A DNA stretch of 5,948 bases from CAMCXE01 sp041179125 (lineage in GTDB: Bacteria > Pseudomonadota > Gammaproteobacteria > Pseudomonadales > Cellvibrionaceae), in contig JBEGTZ010000012.1 of assembly GCA_041179125.1 (NCBI GenBank), positions 1 to 5,948 on the forward strand. Reading direction: 5' to 3'. The position numbers were made by a program, and so were the translations under genes. Position 1 is the stretch's first letter. Each line of letters begins with the position of its first letter. The notes below the pieces were generated by a model, which made no database searches, had not been told where the DNA came from, and saw only the letters and a program-made list of their open reading frames with translations. This document shows positions 1 through 5,948 of this stretch, one piece after another.

Positions 1-92
1 TAACACCCTCCGCTGAGGTTTTCAGGTTCAATTCAATTTGGGTTTCGTATTGCGATTTGATTCGGGTTACATGCCGAAAACAACCTAAAAAA
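1..92 (-). other. Downstream flank without a complete gene
   Basis: No complete gene is present. On the minus strand the frame one base ahead of the second gene stays open from just after a stop at 112-110 to the window edge, without an ATG. The last 11 bases read GGAGGG TGTTA, which could place a start codon just outside the window. Confidence 0.6.
6..11 (-). promoter_or_regulatory. Possible Shine-Dalgarno of a gene starting beyond the left edge
   Basis: The minus strand reads GGAGGG at 11-6 followed by five bases to the window end, so a start codon in the next few unseen bases would have good spacing. It lies about 85 bases after the stop of the second gene, where CDI loci usually carry an immunity gene. 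The start itself is not visible. Confidence 0.3.
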
Positions 93-115
93 TTAGTCTT
101 TAATTTTTTTTAGGT
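83..115. repeat. AT-rich inverted repeat across the stop codon of the second gene, possible terminator
   Basis: On the plus strand the arm ACCTAAAAAATTA (83-95) faces TAATTTTTTTTAGGT (101-115) around a five-base loop; the arms match except for two extra A:T positions in one of them. The stop codon (95-93) lies in one arm. Outer GC pairs and A/T runs on both sides could make a bidirectional hairpin, but the stem is AT-rich and no separate U-tract follows it, so terminator function is uncertain. Confidence 0.5.
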
Positions 116-3100
116 GATCAATATTTTCTTTCCCGTAACCATAAATAGACGCCAACTCCAACACTCTATCAATTAGAAATTTACCTTTATATCCCTCTAA
201 AAACACGATTGAAGGGGCAATTTTTTCTGACAATGCAAACTGAATCAAAAGTGCGTCTTTTTCTGCGGCAGAAGTCGACTTATATTTCTCTATAAAACCA
301 TCCATGACTTTAAACTTCGCATAGCTGTCAATACTATTTGCCAAGTTGTAGCTTGCGTTAAAAACTAATGCCGAGAGTCGATTGCTTGCGTCCGTATAGT
401 CCGAGTGAAAGCTTGGGGTTAAGCTAAACCCTAAGGCTAGAACAGCGGATGAAAGGTTCGCTAGGTGAACACCTTTTGCTAACAATTGATCTAGCTCAGC
501 GCGAGTGATAGATATGGTTCCGAGCTGCTCTATTAGCGCGTCTTTTTCAGCGGTTGTTTTTTTGCCGAACTCCTCTTCTGAATAAATGCCTTTAGCGCGA
601 AGCCATTCAGCCAACTCTTTTTGTTGTGGTGTTAAATTGGCTTCTACGTATTGCCCAGATAAATAGTCCCCTGCCACCAAAGCTGCTTTTTGCCCACAAG
701 TTTCTCCGTAATTGGTGCGCTTGGCTTTTATTTCAGGATCTATTCCTCCTATAGCGATATCCTGTAAACACCCTAAAGATACCTGGGTGATGAAGCGAAC
801 GGCTTGATCGATTTTTGGCTCAGGCCCGCTAGACAAAGCATCAATTTTTTTCGAAAAATGATCCCCGAGTGTGGCGATCGCATCTTTTTTGACATTAAGC
901 GCGAGTTGATTCCAAAAAACATCTCCATTTTTATTGGGATCCTCAATGGCTGTTTTACCTGCTTCCGTTATATTCTTTAACGCTGATTTAAGTGCGCTAT
1001 TGATAAATTTTGTAGCTTCTTTATTGTTTGCTTCAGCTTTTTCTTCGTTGAATTTGCTATCTATCTTCGAACTTAAATACGCCGCAAAGCCTTGGGCTGA
1101 AGTGGTAGCAAATTCCGTTTTGAAATCTTCTATGCTTCTCCCGTCCACTAATACCTTTGCTCCCAACCTTATAGCACGCTCTACTTCCGTAGAAATGATT
1201 GTGCTTATCAGTTTACCTTCTTTTGCAAACACACCCAATTCAGGGCCGACCCACTGTTTGACCCCGCTTATTTGGATGTCAACATATTGGTTCAATGAGT
1301 TAGCGGCATACTCTTTAAAGGATTTATTAAATTCTTTAAGAAATCCATCCGACTTGTTATCTATTGCCACCTTTAAGCTACTTTTTATGGCTGCTTTACC
1401 CAGTGAATTGACGGATTGATTGATGAGATTAATAGCATCGGTTTTAAATCCTTCTCCTGCAACGGTGAAAAGTTGAAATCCATCAAGCCCTAATGATTGT
1501 ATGGCCCCTAGTGTCAATGTATTGATGACCAGCCCCTTTAAATCAACGGATTGAGCCATTGCTTTCATGGCTTCAGAAGGGGTTTTGCCAGCTGCAAGGT
1601 TCTGAGCGGCAGTCGTGACCATGGTCACCGCAGCAGATTGCATGGCGCCTGCACTGATCAACTGTGTGCCGTTAAGCGTTACTGCACCTATGGATCCTGA
1701 TGGCCCAGTTAGACCAGCGGCCATAGGACCCATTGCTGTAGCTACCGCAATAGCAATAATTGCCATTGCGGCAGGGCTTAGATTTGTGTCTCGCTTGTGA
1801 ATTTCTTCATAGGCTAGCTTAACCTCAGTCCAATCAATACGGGCACGAATGTCGGGGTCATTATTTAAATTGGATACCCACTCTAAATCTTTAAATTGAG
1901 AGAGTTGCTTAATTTGATCCTGAATTTCGACGCCTTCTTTGCCTCCATATTCGATTTCTATTCCATCCAATGCATTCACGGCGAACCCACCTAAAATTGA
2001 ATTGTATATGGGGGTTTCTTTTATGCTGGTGTCAGTTTGGGTCTTGATAGTCCAGAAACTTTTTTTGGTCAGTTGATATTGGTATTCGCTGTGCTCCTTG
2101 GCGATCAGAAGTTTAACCTTTCCACTATTTGAGGTTACTTGAGTGCCATCTGTGGATTCTATTTTTGCACCTTTAAGGGTAATACCGCCTGCAGATGTAT
2201 TTAAGATAATCCCCTTACCGGCTTTAAGTACTGATCGAACGGCATATTGTTGAAAGTCAGACATTTGAGATGTGGTTTTACCAATTGTGTCAGACATAGT
2301 AACTTTTGTATTACCCAGTTCGTCGAGCACGTAAATGCCCTGTTTGGCCAATAATTCAATGCCGCCTGCGGAGCTATACAATTCCGAACCGGATATGGTG
2401 ATTTGCCCGGCAGCAGAAAGGCTAATGGTGTCTGTGGCGCTTAATCGGGACTGGTATAAATCCAATTGGCTTTGGTTTATACGGTTTTGTCCGGCCCAGG
2501 TTTCGTTGGCGGTGTTGTCTACTTTTGCAGCCAATATGGCTATATCGCCGCCTGCCTCGAAGGTAATACCGCCGTTTGCGCTTGCGGAGGAACCGGTGAA
2601 TGTAATATCAGAAACTGCACGCAGATTAATGTTGCCATTGGTTTCAATACGTGCGATTTCGCCTAAACGGTGCCCTGAACCATTTTTGTCTCTAAAGGGG
2701 ATCAATAGGGTTTTATTTTCAATATTACTCGCGGCGATTGAAATATCGCTGGCGGCTTTGACCGTGCCCGAGAAATTAATAAAGTCATTGCCCGCTAATA
2801 ACTTAAGCTTGTCTTCGCCTAAGATACTGCCTTGGTTAACTATGATGTCGTTGCTGGCTTGAATAAAAGCGTAGCGTTTGGCCTGTAGTGTAGTTTTATC
2901 CAGCTTGATGTCACTAAAAGTTACGGTGCTATTAAATTCAAGCACATTGCCTTTAACCATTTGTTTTTTAATCGTGGCGTCCGATAGGTACAACACAGGC
3001 ACCAATACGATTTCTTTATCTATTTGGCGGTATTCGGGCCAGATTAGGTCTTTTTCTGACATGAGGTCAGCGGGTAGGCGGTTGCCGAAAATAACTTTTG

Positions 3101-3602
3101 TTGGGTTTTTTGCTGCAAATTGAAAGGCGTTTTCGTACAGCTCGTTATTTTGCAGTATTTCCATTTGCCGGTTAATGTCCGCGCCGGGGTATTTGCCCGG
3201 CTCAATAATGTGGCGGCCCAATTGGATGTGGATTTGACTGCGGATAATGCGATTTTGTACAAAGTCATCCCCAACTAATTTTCCCAGATTGGAGGAACCC
3301 TGTATCAGGCTGGTATTTTTAAGCCGCTCGTAAAAGCTAGCCAAGTTGGTGGCGCTGGACGTTGGCTCCGCCATTAAATATTCGGCGCGAGTATATAAGT
3401 TTAGTTTTTGTGCAACACGGTGTAATTCTGGATCTGAGCTTAATAACCGCACAACGTCTGCATCACTTACCGAATAGCTGGCGGCGTATACAGCTTGAGT
3501 GCAGCTTTGAAATAAAATTAAAAATGCTAAAAAACCTGAAAGCACACGGCGTGTACAACTTGATCTGTGGCGAAGTGTTGGAAAATTGAGTTCTGATTTC
3601 AT
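93..3602 (-). CDS. FhaB/CdiA C-terminal half as a separate protein with its own signal peptide, no TPS domain
   Basis: This 1169-residue protein has a signal peptide (1-40) and then, without a TPS domain, the sequence usually found downstream of the first beta-helix in FhaB/CdiA proteins. A junction domain (about 41-215) contains LGKLVGDDFVQNRIIRSQI, LIWPE and LVPVLYLSD. FHA-type beta-helix repeats follow (about 225-500), then a DUF637-type haemagglutinin region (about 557-780) with NNDPDIRARIDW and LSPAAMAIIAIAVATA. Further helical units run to about 987, and an unrecognised helical module closes the protein (988-1169). No VENN pretoxin motif is present, so this is not a textbook CdiA toxin carrier. 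The start is fixed by AGGAG eight bases upstream, and the gene follows its partner by three bases. It is predicted to be exported to the periplasm and to act with the first protein; how or whether it reaches the surface cannot be read from sequence. Family assignment is strong, role uncertain. Confidence 0.9.
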   Translation of the reverse strand: MKSELNFPTLRHRSSCTRRVLSGFLAFLILFQSCTQAVYAASYSVSDADVVRLLSSDPELHRVAQKLNLYTRAEYLMAEPTSSATNLASFYERLKNTSLIQGSSNLGKLVGDDFVQNRIIRSQIHIQLGRHIIEPGKYPGADINRQMEILQNNELYENAFQFAAKNPTKVIFGNRLPADLMSEKDLIWPEYRQIDKEIVLVPVLYLSDATIKKQMVKGNVLEFNSTVTFSDIKLDKTTLQAKRYAFIQASNDIIVNQGSILGEDKLKLLAGNDFINFSGTVKAASDISIAASNIENKTLLIPFRDKNGSGHRLGEIARIETNGNINLRAVSDITFTGSSASANGGITFEAGGDIAILAAKVDNTANETWAGQNRINQSQLDLYQSRLSATDTISLSAAGQITISGSELYSSAGGIELLAKQGIYVLDELGNTKVTMSDTIGKTTSQMSDFQQYAVRSVLKAGKGIILNTSAGGITLKGAKIESTDGTQVTSNSGKVKLLIAKEHSEYQYQLTKKSFWTIKTQTDTSIKETPIYNSILGGFAVNALDGIEIEYGGKEGVEIQDQIKQLSQFKDLEWVSNLNNDPDIRARIDWTEVKLAYEEIHKRDTNLSPAAMAIIAIAVATAMGPMAAGLTGPSGSIGAVTLNGTQLISAGAMQSAAVTMVTTAAQNLAAGKTPSEAMKAMAQSVDLKGLVINTLTLGAIQSLGLDGFQLFTVAGEGFKTDAINLINQSVNSLGKAAIKSSLKVAIDNKSDGFLKEFNKSFKEYAANSLNQYVDIQISGVKQWVGPELGVFAKEGKLISTIISTEVERAIRLGAKVLVDGRSIEDFKTEFATTSAQGFAAYLSSKIDSKFNEEKAEANNKEATKFINSALKSALKNITEAGKTAIEDPNKNGDVFWNQLALNVKKDAIATLGDHFSKKIDALSSGPEPKIDQAVRFITQVSLGCLQDIAIGGIDPEIKAKRTNYGETCGQKAALVAGDYLSGQYVEANLTPQQKELAEWLRAKGIYSEEEFGKKTTAEKDALIEQLGTISITRAELDQLLAKGVHLANLSSAVLALGFSLTPSFHSDYTDASNRLSALVFNASYNLANSIDSYAKFKVMDGFIEKYKSTSAAEKDALLIQFALSEKIAPSIVFLEGYKGKFLIDRVLELASIYGYGKENIDHLKKIKD
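96..641 (-). other. C-terminal helical module of the second protein, unrecognised
   Basis: Residues 988-1169 begin at TPQQKELAEWLRAKGIY and are mostly helical and charged, with no catalytic motif I recognise. In CdiA-like proteins this position holds the variable effector. GC counted by hand on three lines (121-300) is about 33-37%, against about 45-52% for sampled lines of the beta-helix regions, a contrast often seen for exchanged C-terminal modules. No VENN motif marks a border. The motif AEKDAL occurs twice (1018-1023 and 1113-1118). Confidence 0.4.
642..1640 (-). repeat. Series of about five degenerate helical units in the second protein
   Basis: Residues 655-987 seem to be built from related helical units starting near 655, 726, 801, 863 and 934. 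Each has an Ala/Ile/Val-rich helix, a Gly/Asp turn with a central Phe or charged residue, and a second helix that often ends in a Lys-Ile-Asp or Gly-rich turn (SSKID at 844-848, SKKID at 917-921). They resemble the helix pair at the end of the DUF637 region. The units are judged by eye and are divergent. Cysteines 945 and 969 in the last unit could pair. Confidence 0.4.
1263..1934 (-). other. DUF637-type haemagglutinin region with hydrophobic segment
   Basis: Residues about 557-780 read QIKQLSQFKDLEWVSNLNND, then IDWTEVKLAYEEIH, then LSPAAMAIIAIAVATA (608-623), followed by a Gly/Ala/Ser-rich stretch and AAVTMVTTAAQNLAAGKTPS. This order (W..L..DP..DW, LxPAxAxIIAIAVA, then helices) is the one I remember for the DUF637 region of FHA/CdiA proteins. 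The hydrophobic segment 609-632 could insert in a membrane or pack in a core. Confidence 0.75.
2103..2930 (-). other. Second haemagglutinin-type beta-helix repeat region
   Basis: Residues about 225-500 show short strand-turn repeats rich in Asn, Gly, Ile and Ala, such as LKLLAGNDFINFSGTVKAAS, ITFEAGGDIAILAAK and ISLSAAGQITISGSELYSS. The spacing of roughly 20 residues per unit and the AGxDI pattern are those of FHA repeats forming right-handed beta-helices. It ends near the aromatic stretch around YQYQLTKKSFWTIK (507-520), as in the second repeat block of CdiA/FhaB proteins. Confidence 0.8.
2958..3482 (-). other. Junction domain normally internal to FhaB/CdiA proteins
   Basis: Residues 41-215 contain AEYLM (73-77), the LGxxxGDDFxxxxIIRSQIxxxxG pattern (about 106-129), LPADLMSEKDLIWPE (176-190) and LVPVLYLSD (200-208). 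From memory, full-length family members carry this series between the first and second haemagglutinin repeat regions, followed by the YLS motif and then repeats. I recalled the pattern and did not align it. Finding it directly after a signal peptide is unusual. Confidence 0.7.
3483..3602 (-). other. Sec-type signal peptide of the second protein
   Basis: The first 19 residues are basic overall (K2, R11, R13, R18, R19). A hydrophobic core follows at about 20-33 (VLSGFLAFLILFQS), then a polar stretch and a VYA-A junction that fits signal peptidase I cleavage after residue 40. The n-region is longer than usual, as is common for TPS-family exoproteins. TRRVL resembles a Tat motif only loosely and the core is more hydrophobic than typical Tat signals. 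FQSC at 31-34 is a poor lipobox because position -3 is Phe. Confidence 0.85.
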
Positions 3603-3608
3603 AACTTA
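3600..3608 (-). other. Same-frame gene junction: stop, one codon, start (TAA-GTT-ATG)
   Basis: The stop of the first gene (3608-3606), one GTT codon and the ATG of the second gene (3602-3600) are in one continuous frame. Such tight spacing normally means co-transcription and translational coupling. Because the frames agree, stop readthrough would produce one continuous protein with the signal peptide buried inside it. Confidence 0.95.
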
Positions 3609-5948
3609 GGCTCCTATGCTCGAAATCCATAATTTAATGGCGGTTATGTCGGCGAGTACGGCTTGTTTTAGTTTTGCAAAAGCGTCTGTGATGATTTGCG
3701 CTACAGGCACACTTATTGTCGGCAAGTTCGGAGGAAGAGGCTCGTCTTTATGTTTTTCAGAGAGGCAGCGCGAGTCCCCTCCGCAGTCAGGGTCATTCCA
3801 AAAATGATTCATATAGAAAATAAGATTAGTGTGGTCAGCGTCGAAATAGGCCCCAACCGAGACCTGGAGATTACCGTAGTGATCGGCTTTGTATGGATTG
3901 TTTGCCAGCGCTGCCGCTTCTGCGGTAGCACGAATATCTGCCATCACATTTCGGGTGGAGGCATTTAAGCTAAATTTTGGTGCTTCGAGTTCTTTTACCG
4001 AAAATAACGTCTGCTGTTCGTTTTCTTGGTTAATATTCACAGCGCTAGTTACACTAACCGTTTGCTCGGGGCAGCGGCTTTCATAGCCAACGCTGAATGC
4101 CAGGCACTGACTATGGCGTGTAGTCACTAAAGTTGTCAGCTCTTTGGTTTCACGCACCATCATTAATCCCATGTTTTTGATGGTGTATTTATCGTGCAAT
4201 GAGGTTTCGATAGCAAATTTCGCCGTATCAAATAACTCAAAATACGATGCATTATTTATGAAACTGTCTTTGTATTTACCGGTGAACTTCCAATGCAAGC
4301 GAGAGAACGAATAAATAATCCCTGGAGGCGAATAGATTTTAAGTGCTAATTGCTGGCCTTTTTGGCTCGATTCGTCAAAACTATCAGTAATGGCGCGGGC
4401 TAAGTAACGCTCGTTAACCACCAAAGGGGCATACACTTTAAATCCAAAATCTTGCTCCGCGTTATCCACGAGGGGTGCTGACGAGGATGTGGTGGCTAAA
4501 ATAGCGGATGAGTTGAGTAGCCGCCCATTAGATGAGCGCACATTTAACGATAGATTTTTTTGCCCTAAAATAGTTACGCGCTCAGCTTTTTCGAAGTCAA
4601 ACGTAATGCCGCTTTCCCACACGTTGTTTTCGCGCAACTCAAAATAAGGGTTGATGTTTTCTATATTGCCGCCCGCATCCAACTTAACCGAGCCGCCAAT
4701 AATTTTTGCGGATAAATCATTCTTTTTGATGTGTTTGGCTGGGTCGAAGGTGAATGAGTTTGTAGTGCTTAGTATGTTGTTTTGCGACAAGGTATCGCCA
4801 GTGTAGTCGTTGTAGATAAAAGCAGTTTCAGTGCGTGGTAAATAAGGGTAGGTAGAGCCGTTACGGATTAAACCATTTTCGCTTTTCAATTCTATAACGT
4901 CGCCAAGAATGCGGCCACCAAAGCGGTTTTGTATATCGCCCAGCGCTGAAAAATCTAATTTATCGCCTTCAAAAATGCCATTATTCTCTAGTTGATCCGC
5001 TGCAATTGTTAAGGTTTTTTTAGCGGTAACTGTACTGCCGGCTTGGTTTAAAAGTTTGTTGGCGACAATAAACTCAATATCTTTACCGCCGAGCGCGCCA
5101 TAAATACTCAAGCCGCCGCTGGATTCAATGGTTAGGTTTGCATCAGTTTCTAGCGAGCCCTTAATGGCTATGCGGCCTTGCAAAGAGGTATCTTTATTGG
5201 CAAGCGTTGTGATTTTTATGCCTTCGCTTAGCGCACTAATTTTTTGATTACGCATGGAGGCCGATAATAGGTCAGAGCGTGTATCTAGGGTACCGATAAG
5301 TTCCAGAGGTGTGGCAGCTTTTATTTGAATTACAGCGGCTTTAATAGTGCCGCCTAGTTGGTATTCTGAGTTTTCAGAGGTAATAGATTTAATATTTAAT
5401 GTTTCATAATCAATAGATACCTTCCTGGGGTACAGGCTAACAACACCTGAGCCGACAACTAAGCCGCCGCTGGGGTCCGCGGTATAGCCTCCGTCTGGGC
5501 TGCGCTTAGCACGTAACAGAGTGTTAATGGTGCCCGTGTTTTTTATGTTATAGCCAATCAGCTCTAACGAGGACAAGCCCGCCGCGTTGAGACTGTCAAT
5601 CGAAACAGTGCTAGTGGCGTTAGTGACCAGATTGCCCAGTACGGAGGAGGTGGAATTTAAAGGTGTGGAGAAGCTAGCTGCGGCTAGCGTTAACCTATTT
5701 ATGTTGGCAAAGCTACAGCTCTGGCAGCTGAGCGTGGTATTGCTGGCAGGCGAAACTAATACCAAGTCAGCGGTTGCGCCGATAATTTCAATGTTATTTT
5801 TTATCGCCATGTCATTGGATTGAATAACGATAGTTCGTGCGGTGCGGGTTGCGCCAGCGCCGTAAGCTTCTAGCGTGTTTGAGATAACCAGTGGGCGATT
5901 AACGGTAAAGTTGGCGAAGGTATTAATGCTGATCCCGGCGCTATTGGG
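3606..5948 (-). CDS. TpsA-type exoprotein (filamentous haemagglutinin/CdiA-like), N-terminal half, 5'-partial
   Basis: This is a secreted or surface protein of the two-partner-secretion class, normally exported across the outer membrane by a TpsB pore. The frame is open to the window edge, so the ATG at 5810 is internal; 780 residues are visible and the signal peptide and first part of the TPS domain are missing. Numbering from the first visible residue, PNSAGIS (1-7) with FANFTV following matches the NxxGxS...F.NFNV core of TPS domains, and CQSCSFANINRLTLA (75-89) matches the CxGCGFINxxRxTL segment of the FhaB family. Beta-helix haemagglutinin repeats fill about 110-490, with landmarks such as INPYFELREN near 432 and VTILGQKNLSLN at 458-469. 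NERYL (512-516) opens a non-repetitive C-terminal region. It lacks the DUF637 and effector portions of full-length family members; those lie in the next gene, three bases downstream. Family assignment is firm; function (adhesin or contact-dependent inhibition) is not. Confidence 0.9.
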   Translation of the reverse strand, partial: PNSAGISINTFANFTVNRPLVISNTLEAYGAGATRTARTIVIQSNDMAIKNNIEIIGATADLVLVSPASNTTLSCQSCSFANINRLTLAAASFSTPLNSTSSVLGNLVTNATSTVSIDSLNAAGLSSLELIGYNIKNTGTINTLLRAKRSPDGGYTADPSGGLVVGSGVVSLYPRKVSIDYETLNIKSITSENSEYQLGGTIKAAVIQIKAATPLELIGTLDTRSDLLSASMRNQKISALSEGIKITTLANKDTSLQGRIAIKGSLETDANLTIESSGGLSIYGALGGKDIEFIVANKLLNQAGSTVTAKKTLTIAADQLENNGIFEGDKLDFSALGDIQNRFGGRILGDVIELKSENGLIRNGSTYPYLPRTETAFIYNDYTGDTLSQNNILSTTNSFTFDPAKHIKKNDLSAKIIGGSVKLDAGGNIENINPYFELRENNVWESGITFDFEKAERVTILGQKNLSLNVRSSNGRLLNSSAILATTSSSAPLVDNAEQDFGFKVYAPLVVNERYLARAITDSFDESSQKGQQLALKIYSPPGIIYSFSRLHWKFTGKYKDSFINNASYFELFDTAKFAIETSLHDKYTIKNMGLMMVRETKELTTLVTTRHSQCLAFSVGYESRCPEQTVSVTSAVNINQENEQQTLFSVKELEAPKFSLNASTRNVMADIRATAEAAALANNPYKADHYGNLQVSVGAYFDADHTNLIFYMNHFWNDPDCGGDSRCLSEKHKDEPLPPNLPTISVPVAQIITDAFAKLKQAVLADITAIKLWISSIGA
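3609..4463 (-). other. Non-repetitive C-terminal region of the first exoprotein
   Basis: From about visible residue 496 the regular beta-helix pattern fades into mixed sequence. The region begins near AEQDFGFKVYAPLVVNERYL and carries four cysteines in two close pairs (615/626 and 722/728) that could form disulfides. A proline-rich stretch PLPPNLP (737-743) leads into a final amphipathic helix-like tail (about 748-780) ending WISSIGA. I recognise no domain here beyond its position after an FHA-type helix. In a single-chain CdiA this location would hold receptor-binding sequence, but that equivalence is only positional. Confidence 0.5.
3611..3615 (-). promoter_or_regulatory. Shine-Dalgarno sequence of the second gene
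   Basis: The minus strand reads AGGAG followed by eight bases and then ATG, close to ideal spacing. It lies within the last codons of the upstream gene (ATA GGA GCC TAA). It supports the start at 3602 and argues that the second gene is independently translated and not merely the tail of a protein interrupted by a nonsense mutation. Confidence 0.85.
5628..5948 (-). other. C-terminal part of the TPS secretion domain
   Basis: These codons give the visible part of the domain that docks on the POTRA region of a TpsB transporter and seeds the beta-helix. The PNSAGISINTFANFTVNRPL stretch and the CQSC motif align by eye with FhaB-type TPS domains. The NPNGI signature expected just before CxxC is replaced by SPASNTTLSC (visible residues 66-75), and no NPNL motif is seen, so the domain is divergent. 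The boundary chosen at the left is approximate. Confidence 0.8.

Noticed and set aside
7..18. CCTC-CGCT-GAGG followed by TTTT as a plus-strand terminator
   Set aside because: The stem is only four base pairs, too short, and no plus-strand gene ends here. It does overlap the SD-like sequence, but nothing shows a function.
642..665. YVEANL (residues 985-990) as a degenerate VENN pretoxin border
   Set aside because: Only V-E and one N are shared, and the preceding sequence does not read like a pretoxin domain. I would not call it VENN without a profile match.
934..1419. Plus-strand open frame opposite the second gene
   Set aside because: It lies wholly antisense to a well-supported coding region, has no clear SD or recognisable protein, and its hydrophobic composition is what the reverse of Lys/Asn/Ala-rich helical codons gives.
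2335..2862. Plus-strand open frame of 175 codons
   Set aside because: It is antisense to the beta-helix repeats of the second gene; the long frame is a by-product of the repeat codon usage.
3492..3549. Tat signal (TRRVL) or lipoprotein signal (FQSC) on the second protein
   Set aside because: The twin-Arg context lacks the full consensus and the core is very hydrophobic; the lipobox has Phe at -3 and Gln at -2. The VYA-A junction makes an ordinary Sec signal more likely.
5110..5473. 13-base repeat AAGCCGCCGCTGG at 5110 and 5461
   Set aside because: Both copies encode SGGL-type turns of the beta-helix in the same frame, so this follows from the repetitive protein and needs no separate DNA function.
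5808..5810. ATG at 5810 as the start of the first gene
   Set aside because: The frame is open for 46 further codons to the window edge, and those codons encode the conserved TPS-domain segment PNSAGIS...FANFTV. No signal peptide follows the ATG.

Overview
The window holds two large genes, both on the minus strand, that together look like one two-partner-secretion (TPS, type Vb) exoprotein of the FhaB/CdiA kind divided into two proteins. The secretion logic (TPS domain, filamentous-haemagglutinin beta-helix, DUF637-type haemagglutinin region) and the Sec-type signal peptide point to a Gram-negative bacterium, most likely a proteobacterium. GC is moderate, roughly 40-50% in lines I counted by hand. 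I cannot name a genus.

Reading with transcription, from right to left: positions 5948-3606 carry the first protein, whose true start lies outside the window. Its visible part begins inside the TPS secretion domain, continues through haemagglutinin-type beta-helix repeats, and ends in a non-repetitive, cysteine-containing region with a proline-rich stretch and an amphipathic tail. Only three bases after its stop codon, in the same frame, a second gene starts (3602-93). It has its own Shine-Dalgarno sequence and its own signal peptide but no TPS domain. After the signal peptide it picks up the domain order that normally follows the first beta-helix inside a single FhaB/CdiA polypeptide: a junction domain (LGDxF...IRxQI...G, ending in LVPVLYLSD), a second beta-helix, the DUF637-type region with its hydrophobic LSPAAMAIIAIAVATA segment, a series of helical units, and a lower-GC helical C-terminal module of about 180 residues.

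The two genes are almost certainly co-transcribed and probably translationally linked. In CdiA proteins the N-terminal half is exported to the cell surface while the C-terminal half is held in the periplasm until the target is met. A natural split at this boundary, with the second half given its own Sec signal, would be a different way to reach the same arrangement. That reading is inference and is the main point of interest here.

Positions 1-92 contain no complete gene. They hold one arm of an AT-rich inverted repeat that spans the second stop codon, a reading frame that stays open to the window edge, and a strong Shine-Dalgarno-like sequence at the very edge, suggesting another gene starts just outside the window. 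No tRNA, rRNA, CRISPR array, insertion sequence or TpsB transporter gene is visible.
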